Notes under the pieces: model-generated
The model's input: the letters and a program-made list of their open reading frames with translations, nothing else
The model's database searches: none
Told to the model about the DNA's origin: nothing
Translations under genes and position numbers: made by a program
In this document: positions 39,601 to 48,177 of the stretch, in pieces
Numbering within the stretch: the stretch's first letter is position 1
How the letters are laid out: every line of letters starts with the position of its first letter
From: Plectrocnemia conspersa
Lineage: Eukaryota > Arthropoda > Insecta > Trichoptera > Polycentropodidae
NCBI GenBank assembly: GCA_009617715.1
Contig: VTFK01000307.1
Span: 620,001-684,000, forward strand
Direction of reading: 5' to 3'
DNA: 64,000 nucleotides

Positions 39601-40923
39601 AATAATAATTTCCGTATGATAGTGACTTTAAAAGCAATGTTAAAAAATATGCTTCTTGTTTTTAATAATTTAAACTGATTTAGGGGTTGTTAAAAATTTC
39701 TAAAAATGATTAATTTTTCATATTTATCATGATATTAAAATTATTGTATCCTTTAACCAGAACTGTAGAAAATTTATAATTATAATTTTGTATATTATTT
39801 TTTATAACTAATTTTCTTTTAATTTATATTTTATCCTCTTCTTCATCAACACATCCGAACACATCGTCGGAACATTATTCTACGCCGATTTCTACCGCAT
39901 GAAGGCACGTTTCATCGTGAACCTGAATTTCTAGAATCGGACTATCAACTCGGAGGGCCTAACGGAGAGCAAATGACTGAAAACGAATGGCCAATGCCGC
40001 AAATAGTCACAACTCCAAGCAACCACTGTGTTGCCACTCATTCTCCGAGTGTTTCTCAAGGCTCGAGAATAGTACAAGGACAACAACAGTTTTGCATAAA
40101 TAATGTGAGTATACTTATTTGTCTAAAAGGCTATCTATTTAATCATGTCTTCTAAATCCTACAAATCCTAGTCGTAAGTTTTACGGCCGCAATATAGGGC
40201 AAAAATAGAACATAACTATGCTTTGTATAGTTGAATACAAACATATATCTATTCTATCCTTTTACTACCGATCAGCCAATGCAAGGCCTTGTCTTATAAG
40301 ACAATGCTACTCGTACGTTGTCAGTTGCAAAACCTCAGTCCTCACACTTTACTACAAACAGCTAAAGATAAGTACTTGCCAGCACCATTGAAAGTTGTTT
40401 AACGGAGTTAATCAAATCTATCTAATATCTATCCTGCAAGACATTTTATATAAACTGCAAACAAAAAATCTGAAAAAATTGTTTTTATGCATATAAGACC
40501 ATATATGTTCATTAAAAAGTTAATAATTAATAATAGTAACTAACTGCTAACAATAAAAATGCAATTTCGGTCAGTCTAAATTAAAATCTCTATGATATAT
40601 AATAAGAATGCAATAATATACAGCAAATTCTAGTCTTTCAAAGGCAAAAACTATTTTATTTTCCGTAAAAGTAATATAAGGTAATTAAAATTGACTTTCT
40701 GTTTTAGATTGAAGAGTTGCCGTTTGACGAGTTTAGCATGAATCAACAAATGAACTATTTACTGGAATCTCAGAACATCAACATCGGCGTATCTCCGCCG
40801 ACATATAGTAGAATGGACTATGGTAGAAATATAAACTATACATTGCCAATGAAACCAATAAGGGAAATCGTAACAGTACGCACACCCCTAATGTTAAATA
40901 ATCAACAAGAGAGTTGTGTTTAA
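15543..40923 (+). CDS. Sidestep-family Ig/FN3 transmembrane receptor (14 exons, 5' end missing)
   Basis: Joined exons: 15543-15660, 16644-16870, 25604-25717, 25798-26004, 30125-30276, 31535-31679, 31787-31917, 32550-32709, 34697-34848, 35377-35599, 37017-37239, 38970-39203, 39905-40104, 40708-40923. They give about 832 residues plus a missing amino end; Drosophila Sidestep is somewhat longer than 900. Residue numbers here count from the first full codon. Five Ig domains (1-114, 115-221, 222-320, 321-417, 418-about 515) are followed by one FN3-like domain (about 515-610), a membrane span (about 627-651) and a cytoplasmic tail ending ESCV. Family hallmarks seen are PIYSYD with RCRVDYR, GNYSC with SNVEGDG, FRWSFNN, EGFDGG and YAANTRGRS. 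Family role: a cell-surface ligand or attractant recognised by Beaten-path proteins in motor axon guidance and synaptic partner choice. Which Sidestep paralogue this is cannot be told. One frame disruption occurs in the FN3 exon (see that entry). Confidence 0.92.
15661..16643 (+). other. GC-AG intron of the Sidestep-type gene
   Basis: The donor is AG/GCAAGT, the strong consensus for the minor GC-AG class, and the acceptor is AAATTTCAG. The split codon AG+T restores Ser in PIYSYD, a conserved family string, so the junction is well supported. No nearby GT donor keeps the frame. The intron hosts the hAT element at 15874-16523. Confidence 0.88.
15874..16523 (+). mobile_element. hAT element with perfect 8-bp target duplication
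   Basis: The 650-bp element has terminal inverted repeats beginning TAGGGATTCCAATCCCGGG at the left and the exact inverse at the right. It is flanked by the identical 8-bp ATTCCCAT at 15866-15873 and 16524-16531, the size made by hAT transposases. The ends contain repeated GGGATCCC palindromes. An internal frame ending at 16185 encodes the last part of a hAT transposase: ERAFSAAG followed by SRLNDKTLDALMLLREF, the hATC dimerisation region. The rest of the transposase is deleted, so it is non-autonomous. Intact ends and duplications suggest a fairly recent insertion. Confidence 0.92.
16644..16870 (+). CDS. Sidestep-type exon B: second half of Ig1
   Basis: Encodes YDSRD, then a tryptophan-containing stretch, and the F-strand cysteine in HAGEFRCRVDYR (residue 95), with TRNSRIFVTVI closing the V-type Ig domain. 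The donor is ATAG/GTATTT with one base of a split Val codon. The G+TG junction gives VPPQKP, the usual Sidestep link to Ig2. Confidence 0.93.
19050..19640 (+). promoter_or_regulatory. GC/CpG-rich intronic island with open frames
   Basis: This is the most GC-rich sequence in the window, with many CpG, sitting inside a very A+T-rich intron. Two overlapping plus-strand frames are open, 125 codons at 19234-19611 and 72 codons at 19335-19553, but neither resembles a family I know, and open frames are expected in GC-rich DNA. It contains GGATTAA at 19163-19169 and an inverse-type GTAATCC at 19180-19186, possible Otx/Bicoid-class homeodomain sites. It may be an intronic enhancer, an alternative promoter, or a captured coding fragment. 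Its edge is bounded by a hAT relic at 19652. Confidence 0.35.
19652..20539. mobile_element. Decayed hAT element
   Basis: The left end is CAGGGATGGTGAAC; the right end is TTGCCGACCCCTG, whose inverse CAGGGGTCGGCAA has the common hAT terminal form. The flanks are TTCTATGG (19644-19651) and TTCTAGGT (20540-20547), an 8-bp duplication with two mismatches. About 0.89 kb, with no intact transposase visible. Confidence 0.6.
20554..20766. mobile_element. piggyBac-type MITE flanked by TTAA
   Basis: TTAA at 20550-20553 and 20767-20770 flanks a 213-bp element. Its left end CCCTTTCACCGCGG and inverted right end CCCTTTTATCGCGG match at 12 of 14 positions. TTAA duplication with CCC termini is the piggyBac pattern. 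It has no coding capacity and sits 10 bp beyond the hAT relic. Confidence 0.75.
21815..22530 (-). mobile_element. Jockey-type non-LTR retrotransposon fragment
   Basis: The minus strand encodes the linker and start of a Jockey reverse transcriptase, in several frames. From about 22485 to 22430 it reads TDWTSFK and EIDLNTAIEILEQVE, near 22370-22330 NNYPREI, at 22240-22060 ISKQNQLKANCRLN, then at about 21960-21890 VQKMIRSDINPNKAPAYD, which corresponds to the family NP-KAPGYD motif. The catalytic part is absent. At its 5' edge a 31-bp unit is partly duplicated: TCTTGAAACTTGTCCA at 22466-22481 and 22497-22512. Confidence 0.8.
22739..23020 (+). other. Unassigned 93-codon open frame
   Basis: An open frame starting at an ordinary ATG. 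The product is basic and aromatic-rich with no domain, signal peptide or membrane span I recognise. It lies just beyond a Jockey fragment inside an intron. It may be chance or an old transposon piece. Confidence 0.12.
24170..24800 (-). mobile_element. Tigger/pogo-like transposase relic
   Basis: The minus strand reads KFLLVMDYAPGYPLEFEEY near 24765-24705, corresponding to the LLLxDNAPGHP motif of DDE_1 transposases (the Asp is visible). Further on, about 24430-24185, come LVKKYSKELSSEKLIDLDRE and then VKKQHPSKAVAVRAMNLFN, the typical carboxyl region of Tigger-like transposases. Stops and frame changes break it between these parts. No terminal repeats were found. Confidence 0.75.
25604..25717 (+). 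CDS. Sidestep-type exon C: first half of Ig2
   Basis: The acceptor is TTTCTTTCAG. Encodes VPPQKPLIFDERG and GSDLRLTCMVSEG, with the first Ig2 cysteine. The donor GAAG/GTAAGC is strong and phase 1. The next intron is only 80 bp. Confidence 0.93.
25798..26004 (+). CDS. Sidestep-type exon D: second half of Ig2
   Basis: The split Gly codon is followed by IPTPTVEWWRDD, then NQLVIQNLQRHYRGATYVCK with the second cysteine, and ISSSVTIDMY. The donor is ATC/GTGAGT. The frame continues as LRPTSLTIL in the next exon, the usual start of Ig3. Confidence 0.93.
26005..30124 (+). other. Intron between Ig2 and Ig3 exons
   Basis: A 4.1-kb A+T-rich intron with no gene seen. A segment ending TTTTTTGACCCACCCTAG near 28120-28137 looks like a DNA-transposon end (inverse CTAGGGTGGGTC), but no matching left end was found. 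Confidence 0.6.
30125..30276 (+). CDS. Sidestep-type exon E: first half of Ig3
   Basis: Encodes RPTSLTILNDNTPLSSGRR, HEMNCEVVGSDPPSKVEWW and LGDMELKDF, ending in phase 0 at AAG/GTGAGG. The cysteine and tryptophan of Ig3 are present, and the GSxPP-xxxWW spacing is typical. Confidence 0.93.
30277..31534 (+). other. Intron within Ig3
   Basis: A 1.26-kb A+T-rich intron with no other feature seen; acceptor ACTAATTCCAG. Confidence 0.8.
31535..31679 (+). CDS. Sidestep-type exon F: second half of Ig3
   Basis: Encodes DLDGGNFTISTVYFTPKRED, then GKMLTCRARN with the second cysteine, and SIQIDVN. The donor is AACT/GTGAGT. The intron to exon G is 107 bp, and the split Tyr codon joins to APKVKLYLG. Confidence 0.93.
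31787..31917 (+). CDS. Sidestep-type exon G: first half of Ig4
   Basis: Encodes APKVKLYLGSNLNPDDI, EGDDVYFECKVISNPAAYKV and VWKHN, with the Ig4 cysteine and tryptophan. Phase 0 donor AAC/GTGAGT. Confidence 0.93.
32550..32709 (+). CDS. Sidestep-type exon H: second half of Ig4
   Basis: Encodes NEVILHNQKAGI, SSHLALQNIVKGQAGNYSCF and ASNVEGDGQSN, a string almost invariant in Sidestep-family proteins. Donor ATGT/GTAAGT. Confidence 0.95.
32879..33060 (+). repeat. Diverged tandem duplication, about 84 bp per unit
   Basis: GGAAGTTGGCCAAGGTTGCC at 32879 and GGAAGTTGTCCGAGGTTACC at 32963 begin two units that continue to resemble each other (AGTGGG, then TCGA, then a GC-rich block). A weaker third copy may follow. 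Probably part of an unclassified mobile element. Confidence 0.6.
33552..33863 (+). other. Unassigned 103-codon open frame in intron
   Basis: An open frame starting at ATG with a basic product and no domain I recognise. It lies in the GC-richer insert of this intron and may be a degraded transposon protein. It is not part of the Sidestep-type reading frame. Confidence 0.15.
34697..34848 (+). CDS. Sidestep-type exon I: first half of Ig5
   Basis: Encodes YKPLCRSDQKRIYGLARGEK, ASIYCSVEAYPPPKSF, then RWSFNNTAETRELQE. The RIYGxAR and FRWSFNN strings are diagnostic for the family. Phase 0 donor GAG/GTAAAG. Confidence 0.95.
35377..35599 (+). CDS. Sidestep-type exon J: second half of Ig5 and start of FN3-like domain
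   Basis: Encodes MLNYTPMSEMDYGTILCWAF with the second Ig5 cysteine and an unusual adjacent Trp, then NLAGRQLEPCVFHVIAG, GKPDPPYNCTLHNQT and LDVDCQEG. The last part begins the FN3-like module. Donor GAAG/GTAAAC, phase 1. Confidence 0.94.
35600..37016 (+). other. Intron within FN3-like domain
   Basis: A 1.4-kb, very A+T-rich intron with nothing else seen. The acceptor ATTCTCAG precedes the GFDGG motif. Confidence 0.8.
37017..37239 (+). CDS. Sidestep-type exon K: FN3-like domain, frame disrupted
   Basis: The exon opens in the frame dictated by exon J, giving GFDGGQIQ, a family hallmark. About 30 bases in, the conserved continuation LEVYDQQTNVLQANISS and later YAANTRGRS appear one frame over. 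The exon is 223 bp; the phases of the flanking exons call for 222, so one extra base is present, most simply an A in the CAAATTCAAATTTTTC stretch (37031-37046). Without correction the reading frame runs out within the domain. It may be a sequencing or assembly error at a short homopolymer, or a true lesion in this haplotype. Confidence 0.88.
37345..38756. mobile_element. MULE-like element with 15-bp periodic inverted ends
   Basis: The left end (37347-37433) contains units such as GACGTAGGCGCGTAT, GCCAAATATTCATTA and GGCAAAAGCGCGTAA. The right end (38663-38751), read in reverse, has GATAAAAGCGCACA, GCCAAAAGAGCGCACT, GACAAAAGTGTACTG and GGCAAAGGCGCGCCAA in the same order. The two therefore form long, degenerate inverted repeats about 1.4 kb apart. 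The interior is A+T-rich without a recognisable transposase and contains a nested hAT MITE. It lies within the intron before the membrane-span exon. Confidence 0.65.
37802..38068. mobile_element. hAT MITE with perfect 8-bp target duplication
   Basis: The 267-bp element has inverted ends CATAGTTTCTTAACC and GGTTAAGAAACTATG and is flanked by the identical TACTAGAG at 37794-37801 and 38069-38076. Sub-terminal GGACCACC and GCAGACCACC also mirror each other. The TTCTTAACC-TTTTT-GGACC layout is that of Charlie-type hAT ends. It has no coding capacity. Confidence 0.92.
38970..39203 (+). CDS. Sidestep-type exon L: membrane span and juxtamembrane tail
   Basis: Encodes GKKSSFELKPF, the hydrophobic span FLFIIAGVTLTIIIISSMAI followed by IIVKLN, then the polar tail ESIYGDKNPDVIRFNKG. 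The NPDV-type motif after the span is common in the family. Donor AAGG/GTAAAT, phase 1. If the donor is not used, the frame runs on seven codons to a TAA at 39224-39226. Confidence 0.93.
39204..39904 (+). promoter_or_regulatory. Tail intron with possible internal polyadenylation site
   Basis: A 0.7-kb intron. Read-through from exon L ends at the TAA at 39224-39226. A canonical AATAAA at 39334-39339 is followed by the T-rich GCTTGCTTGTTTTATT. Together these could produce a short-tail isoform lacking exons M and N. The normal acceptor is weak, with its pyrimidine tract (TCCTCTTCTTC, about 39834-39844) some 60 bases upstream of the AG at 39903-39904. Confidence 0.35.
39905..40104 (+). CDS. Sidestep-type exon M: cytoplasmic tail
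   Basis: Begins GC ACG after GCATGAAG, completing the split Gly. Encodes TFHREPEFLESDYQLGGPNG, EQMTENEWPMP and a Ser/Gln-rich stretch, ending CINN in phase 0 at GTGAGT. The start is inferred from phase and from the absence of any other AG in the preceding 60 bases or more. The open frame extends upstream, so a different acceptor cannot be excluded. Confidence 0.75.
40708..40923 (+). CDS. Sidestep-type exon N: last coding exon
   Basis: The acceptor is TGTTTTAG. Encodes IEELPFDEFSMNQQMNYLL, then a tail with GVSPPTYSRMDYGRN and the carboxyl terminus NQQESCV, then TAA (40921-40923). The last four residues, E-S-C-V, fit a class I PDZ ligand (Ser at -2, hydrophobic at 0). An AATAAA lies at 40939-40944, very close to the stop, so a later site is more likely. 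Confidence 0.88.
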   Translation: MEELPFDEFSMNQQMNYLLESQNINIGVSPPTYSRMDYGRNINYTLPMKPIREIVTVRTPLMLNNQQESCV

Positions 40924-43900
40924 ATAATTTATATAGCTAATAAATACATATGAATATACTTATATTATCAAAAAAATACTGATAGGTAAATATTTCAATT
41001 TATAATATAACACCACACATACATACACACACACCCATACACATACAAATATAAATATATAATCATATATGTACATAAATGCTACGCTAAATCAGTAATT
41101 GACCTATTGCACAAAATAGACAAAATATCTACCGATTACGTTTCATAAAATATTCGTAGTAAATAATAGTTAATATAACTAGATAGGCTACTACTGTAAA
41201 TGGAAACATACTAAATACAGCAAATATCTTAATGAAGTTTTATTAAAAGTATATTACAAAAATATTTAATTTAAATACCATAAAAACAGAACAGAAATAT
41301 ACATATGTATGTTGTACCTAAGATATAATTAGTCCTTTATCCAAATTAACCTAAAATTAGTTATATACAGTTTTTAATAATAAGACTTATTTAAAATAAT
41401 TTATAAAGTAGTTTAATAAATCATATTACCACTATGAAAACAAGGTCACGTGTTACAGTAGAATAAATACATATATTGTATATGATAAATGTTTTTGTTT
41501 ATATGGTAAAATGGACATAGGATCGTAAATCTCTTAGGTACAGAAATATGTATCATTTTTAGTGTGAAATATTTTTACATATGATAATTTATTCGGTAGA
41601 TATTTTGCTTATAACCTAATATATCGAAACAGATATCTCTTGATTCATTATATATTTAAAATAAAATTTAAACTGGTGGAATTTTAAAACTGTATATACC
41701 ACTTGTATACACACAAAACTTTATCAAATAATAGATAATGTAATTGATAATTTCGAGAATGTAAAAAATCTTATTTTAATAAAAAATAAAATTAAACAGC
41801 ATCATGTTATGATGTGATGCAAATATCATAAATTATTGTTATTTTTAAAATTTATTAAAATATCAAGAACAAAATTATCAATGGTACCAGGTAAACCACA
41901 TATCATTGCTTATTAAATTTTCACAAAAATATCATTGGTGTTGTAAGAAAAATATAAGAGAACAATTTATATTTGAACCATTTATTATAATATTCTCGTT
42001 AAAATATGTAGGTGTTTTTTATGTTTAATTAGGATCCAAATAAAGTAAAGTATATCAGTGAATATTAAATAGTATATACAAACTAATAATTTTATACAAA
42101 TTATTCACATATAAAAATTGTTAAATCTATGTATAATATATTCTTTTTAAATCAGTATCAAAGAAAAACTGTAATATTTAAAATATGGTAACAACTTATT
42201 AATTCGTTACATAAATCAATGTTTTAAAATCGTGTAATAGTTACAGACGGTATTTATTAGTAAATGATAAAATAAATTAGTATGTAACTATTTTTTCATA
42301 TCGTAAGCGAAAATCAAAATATATCGATAACTAAATACATTCTTAATAAAATTATTTACAAATACATACATATTTCGGACAATAATAATGTTGGTATATG
42401 TACTGATATATCTATGTATGTATAATATATTATAATTTTTTTAATGGATTAATATTTGAATTATATATCGACAAATCATTTACAAACCAGCAAGCTTGTA
42501 TATGTGGGCAGATCCAAAGATATTTTTATATTTCATGTACGAAATATAAAGAAAGTATTATACCATGAGATTTCAGTCAAAATGTACCTATCTTGCATAT
42601 CCAAATCATTAACAAGGTACTCATTTAAAAAAATAAAGATTAATACACTTACATATATCATATTATTACCTACTATGTGTTTATTAATATAAAACTGAAA
42701 TAAGAGCCAAAGTTTTTAAGTACTCTTTACATATTATATTTTATATGTGTATGTTACACTGTATTGTTTAATTATATGAAAATTTAATAATAATCATCTC
42801 ATCTTAACAAACATTATATCTGACCAGCTGTGTTTAGCCTATTCTCGAAAAATCGTCAAAATTTTTGTGAAATTATACATATGTGTACTACTATGTGTAA
42901 ACATACAACTAATTAATGTTTTTAACAAAAAAGTCATTGTATATTTGTATATTATAATCACTAATTTTTCGTCGATTACTATTAAAGGTTATATATTATA
43001 TGTATTTTAAAATTTTGAAGGCGAATAAATTAATTGAAATTGTAGATATGAAAAACAGGGTTTTTTGAAAAATTAAGAAACACTTATAATATATAAATAT
43101 GGTATAAATGAAAATATAATTAAATCATAGATATATTATATAATAAATGGTACTTTATTACACATATGATGTGTATGCTTGTGTGATTTTATTTAAAAAT
43201 ATATACTTACCTAAAAATATTCAATACGAATATAAATATGGATATAATTAATGATGAATGTTTGAATGTGTAAAATATAAAAATCTCTCAAAAGATGTTT
43301 ATCATTGGTATTTAACATATTTCTTAAAGTTATCTTTGCTTATTGATAAGACAATATAGAATAACAATTTCAAGTTAGAAAATGTATACAGAATTAAAGA
43401 CTGTATAAAGCGTTATGTAAAAAACAACAATTTGTCGAGTTGTAAAAGAAGCGAAAAATGAGTATTATTATGAAATGTTCAATTTCTTAAATGATTTCTT
43501 AATATTGTATATCAATGTTATCTTTTCGTTTCACGAATGTTCGAGCAAAAGATGTATTTTAATAGTCTTTTATAAATAATGTAACAATTACGCGTGTATG
43601 AATACATATATGTTGAAAACAAATACACGCGCCGATTTTAAATAGATGTATTATTCAAATGGATGTTGAAATTAATCAAATATAATTTAATGTTGTACAC
43701 CACTCTCACAGTACATTAATCTAAAAAATAAATAAATCTCAAACCATGACACATGGATAGTTTTATTTCCAAGTACCATAAACTTGTTACTAATAATACT
43801 GATTCAAGAATCAGTCGTTCTAAAACAAAATGTCATAATTAATGCTATTAAAAGTTGTAAATATGCTGGTGAAAAATGTAGTGATTATATTACTTAATTA

Positions 43901-45878
43901 TAAATAGGTAGGGTATTATTTTATTTTTCCAATCTATTATAGCTGGGGCTTAATAAAAAAATATGTTTGATTAAAGCTTATGAAGAAAGTGATCAACGAA
44001 AGGAACAAGTGGACAAATATACTGATATTACTACAAAACAACAACTGTTGTAAGGAACAGTTCTCTTACATTAGTACCTTATATACCTAACGTTAACGGA
44101 CAATTTATTATCAAGGATGAAGAATAATTGAAAAAATTTAGTATTTACATATCTGAACTAAACTTTTCTAATAACAATACAATAATAAACAATAAAAAGA
44201 GAATGTCTTGAATACAAAGAGATATATTTGAAGAAGAACTGCTAGTTTGTTTGCCTATCATAAGACTCAGAATACAAGAAAAATGTAAAAATAAACAACG
44301 TTTGGATTCTCATTAAATTATATGATTTAAATTATTTGTAATAAATACCGATAACTTTCTTTGTACAAAAATAAAATAATATGAATTTTCTTGCATATAA
44401 TATATCGTTAGTAAATTTGTACCTTTGTACATAAATATATCGAAATGGTTATAAGATAGTCATATGTTTTCAGGGTTTCTCCCTTAAACTAAACTGCTTT
44501 GCTGCACTTTACTCAGAAAAAAATCGGAAACACTGTATTATAAGGTGAAGCTAGTTAAAATAAATTTAAATGCTATATAAAAAATTGTTACATTGAATTT
44601 ACTTTGAACAGTCGTAATAGTGCTCTTTAATCTATTTCTAAAAAGAGCTATAGTATGTAAATTATAGTGAAACAAATTATAAAATCTATGTATTATATAT
44701 ATTTTAATAGTAAGAAGTGTAAAGTCAAAACTTACCGTTTATTCACTTTTTTCAGTTACAACAGGTATAATACAAATAATAGAAAAATACAAAACTTATA
44801 TTTTTTAGTAATTTGTTTGAATCCGAAACATTTTTTTTATTACTCTTGACAATTTATTTAATTTTAAATGTATAAAGGTATATTATAATTTTAAAAAATC
44901 ACTATAATGTTTTGACTATACAATATTCTCAATACCTGTTTATATGTTACTTGTCATATTTCTTATTTTTAAAATTTTACAATTAGTGTTAAAATAAAAA
45001 TAAAAGGTTTTAAATATATAAATATATATTTTTTAAATATTAATACTTTTCTTTAATATTATTTTATTAAATGAACAATACTATCTTAAAAAATTAATAA
45101 GCTTTTAAATAAAATATTTATTTTTACAGCATTACATTGTTTACATGTAACCAAAATGTTGCACTGTTTAGTTAGCCAAAAATAGTAAATATTAATGGTA
45201 ATATATTATGGTTTGATTCTTGGCTATAATACTTTTCATGACAATCACTAGATGTCTTTTATAACTTACGACACAGACGGCTTCTATAAATTATGTCACA
45301 TGCTTAGAGGGAAAAGATCAGCGGAATTGTAACAAAGTGAAAGAAACAGGGGTTCGTCAAAATGAAATCATAACATAAGAGGGTAGGGAAAGGGGAAAAA
45401 ATTACCAAAAAACCTGTGGCATAATTTATGGAAACCCTAATAATAAAATTACTTCGAAATCAATTCTGTGAGCAAAGGTTTGTGTGTATTTTATTAACTC
45501 TTTATTAACCGTTTCTTTTATTGTTTTTTACGTAAAATTGTACCATTCTATATTTATTGCGAAAACAAACTCAATAACATTTTGCTTATATCACGAAGGG
45601 TGTTTTGCATATTACGTTAACGAAATATAATAAATTCACCGTTACAAATATTTATTTTAAAGTATAAAGCAACCACTGTATTACAGAAAATATTGTAAAA
45701 AACAGACATGTTAATTTTCTCCTCGAATATAATGTTTAGAAAAGAATTCATGACGGAGTAAATAAGCATTAACTGGGTAAGTAAATCAGACAAACATAGT
45801 GATATAAATAATTTTCAACTAGTATGTGTAACAATTTTTCAATTGAGGCAGTTTTCTTAATAATAAAGCATCTTAACC
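40924..45878. other. 3' flank / possible long 3'UTR of the Sidestep-type gene
   Basis: Nearly 5 kb of extremely A+T-rich sequence without recognised transposons or open frames of known type. Neural receptor genes often have long 3'UTRs and several AATAAA signals occur here, but no end point can be fixed from the sequence. Confidence 0.4.
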
Positions 45879-46083
45879 CGCTCAATGGTGTAACGCCTTA
45901 TGAACTACGCTATTCTGAATTTTTCGCGTAGTCTGAAATATGTAGCATATTTTACTCATATTGCGAAGTTGAAGAGCCTTTGTTCAGCCAGCGCTATTTT
46001 TGCATGCTCGTTTTTGTCGTAGCGTGCTTACGACCGCGCACTTTTGACAGCGCGGTTTTGTCCTGCGCTCTTTTATTATGAGG
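45879..46083. repeat. Array of degenerate units of about 15 bp (MULE-like end)
   Basis: Roughly 13 units of 14-17 bp run across this stretch. The best are GCGTGCTTACGACC, GCGCACTTTTGACA, GCGCGGTTTTGTCCT and GCGCTCTTTTATTAT at the 3' side. In reverse they read GTCAAAAGTGCGC-type, the same unit as the element at 61320-61940. The partner end was not identified. Confidence 0.6.
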
Positions 46084-46559
46084 CCATATTTAGAATGAGA
46101 ATTTTAAAATTGCATCGGCTAAGCACAAGAACCACATCAATATTGCAAACAACGTTTTAAAACCTATATAATTTCTGCCATTATCATCGGTCGGATTCAG
46201 CAAATAAACCAATATTCATATAATCACGATTGGTGGGACTAACTAAAACTTTTAAATAATAAAAAAAGCCAGTTCGACTTGTGATAATGCGTTTTAACCA
46301 TCTAAAAATATATTTTCTTTAAAATGAGACACCACCGCGAGAAACCTTTTAACAAGTTAAATCACAAAGTACACTTAAATCAGAAAGCCTTAATGCATCT
46401 ATATATTCCATTGAAACGGTCGTTCCTAATCTGCTCTAGCGGACAACAGCAATTTGTTTTAAAAAAAACTTGCGACTATTATAATTGTTCGTCCTATCAA
46501 AAAGCGTGCTATGAATACGAGCAACCAAGAATCACTTCGTTAGAGAAGTCTTTAGAGCA

Positions 46560-47500
46560 GTGAAGCCAAGGCTTCCTACTTTTACACACAAGATGCTGCT
46601 ATTGTTCAATATTTTCACGTCTGACGTATCCAAGCCGTCCAACCGTCACATCATACTTGCACTTTACGTGGACGACAGCTCGTCCAAATCCATTCCTTTC
46701 GCCCAATGGTGCGCCAAATGGCGCTTTAAAAGCAATCCAGAAAAAAGCCAAGGATAAATATTAAAATATTTTTAAACCCACCTAGACTTAAAATTAAAAA
46801 CACCATAATTCTTTAGTCAACCCAAGTCAAATACCCCGGCCTTACCTTAGACAAAAAAATTACCTGGGGGGGGGGGGCACATCGAAAACATGGCGAGAAA
46901 AGCTTCAGCCGCCTACGGAGCCCTAAACCCACTCATAGGACGACGTAATGTCCTCAGTCTAAAAAACAAAATGTTGCTATACAAAGCCATCATCAGAACA
47001 ACTCTCACATACGCTTCCCCTATATGGGGTACAGCAGCCTTAACCCACATTAAAAAGATGCAAGTATGTCAAAACAAGATCATACGCACCATGGTTCATA
47101 CGGAACGAACATATACACAATGACACAGACACACTCTTCGACCACATGCACAAATTAGCTAAACAGTTCTACAGTCACATCCCAAAGATAGATAACATGA
47201 CCATCAAGCACTTAGCGGACCTAGACCCAAACACCATCCCCCACAAACACAAACGCCCACAAAGTATCCTAACCCGCCAACTACCAATCACTTTCCCATC
47301 CATTACCGTAAAACCAGCCCAACCCCATTTATAATCAAACAGGCAATTATCAGACAGATAAAGGTGTAAAAAGAAAAACAACCTAGGAACACCAAAAAAC
47401 ATCAAGATCAAAGATCAAGGAGCGGGACTTCATATTCGCGTCTGCCGTGTCTCCTGACTAACGTAGTATCTAGGTCGCTACAATTCAATAAAGAGATACT
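46560..47500 (+). mobile_element. Jockey-type retrotransposon fragment (RT palm/thumb to 3' end)
   Basis: The plus strand, in three frames, encodes LLFNIFTSDVSKPSN and HIILALYVDD at 46600-46680. Here the catalytic box has Val in place of the usual Ala. Next come FAQWCAKWRFKSNPEKSQG and, after a 12-G run (46866-46877), NMARKASAAYGALNPLIGRR, then LLYKAIIRTTLTYASPIWGT to 47123, then HKLAKQFYSHIPKIDN to about 47330. A 3' segment follows with AATAAAGAGATAC near 47489-47501, resembling Jockey tails. Frameshifts and the G-run break the frame, so it is inactive. An upstream open frame at 46324-46563 may be its diverged continuation. Confidence 0.88.
46866..46877. repeat. Homopolymer of 12 G inside the Jockey fragment
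   Basis: Twelve consecutive G interrupt the Jockey reverse-transcriptase frame between the ITW and HIENM strings. Confidence 0.95.
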
Positions 47501-47639
47501 ATGTATACACAAATCATATATTGTAAAAATAATTGAAATAATAACAATCAATGAATAAAAAAATTAACACAATAAACAGAATATTAAAAGAAACAATAAT
47601 TTTGTATTTTTAAAAATATTTATATTTTTTTCTTATTTT

Positions 47640-48177
47640 CTTTCAGACTTTTGACAAATGTAACATACTATCGCAATTTCTCGACGGCACTCGTGGGACT
47701 GTTGCACTTGTTACATCTGTTGATAAACCTCCTATTCACTCTCCTATAGTAGCTTAAGGTCGGAAGGGTGTATTCCGAAAGGTCTATATTTGTAACCCAG
47801 AAGCCGCGAGGTCGAACCACGGCAAAAAACTCGAATTTTGATTTATAGAGATGTGCTATTATTAAAAACCGGACATAGTTGTAACGCGGCTTCTATTGAT
47901 TATAAATTATAATACACGTAGTAGTTTATATTTAATTATATATATGTCACATATTCTCAGACTTTCAGTATGGCGGTAAAAACACGTTGAATTGAATTAC
48001 CCAGTTGGTACAGATTTACTCCGTTGTAACGCATTATAATACAACGGAAGATAAGTAAAAAAATAAAACAAAAAAGTTTAAATTATTCAAAGCAATGCTT
48101 ATTAGTTACACATCATAGAAAGAAAAAGGTTTTTATGTGATATTTTAAATATTTACTATATTGCCGAAATAGAGATT
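47640..48177. other. Unclassified, slightly GC-richer stretch
   Basis: 47640-47900 is less A+T-rich, with segments loosely resembling tRNA-gene A and B boxes (AGCTTAAGGTCGG near 47753, GAGGTCGAACCAC near 47809). It could be a tRNA-derived SINE relic, but no cloverleaf or tail is clear. Confidence 0.2.

Noticed and set aside
40924..45000. Pumilio-type TGTANATA sites in the putative 3'UTR
   Set aside because: Three perfect sites were seen (41070, 41691, 44426), close to what this base composition would give by chance.
47745..47830. tRNA gene or SINE with A/B-box-like strings
   Set aside because: No cloverleaf can be drawn and no poly-A or repeat tail is clear; kept only as a weak note.
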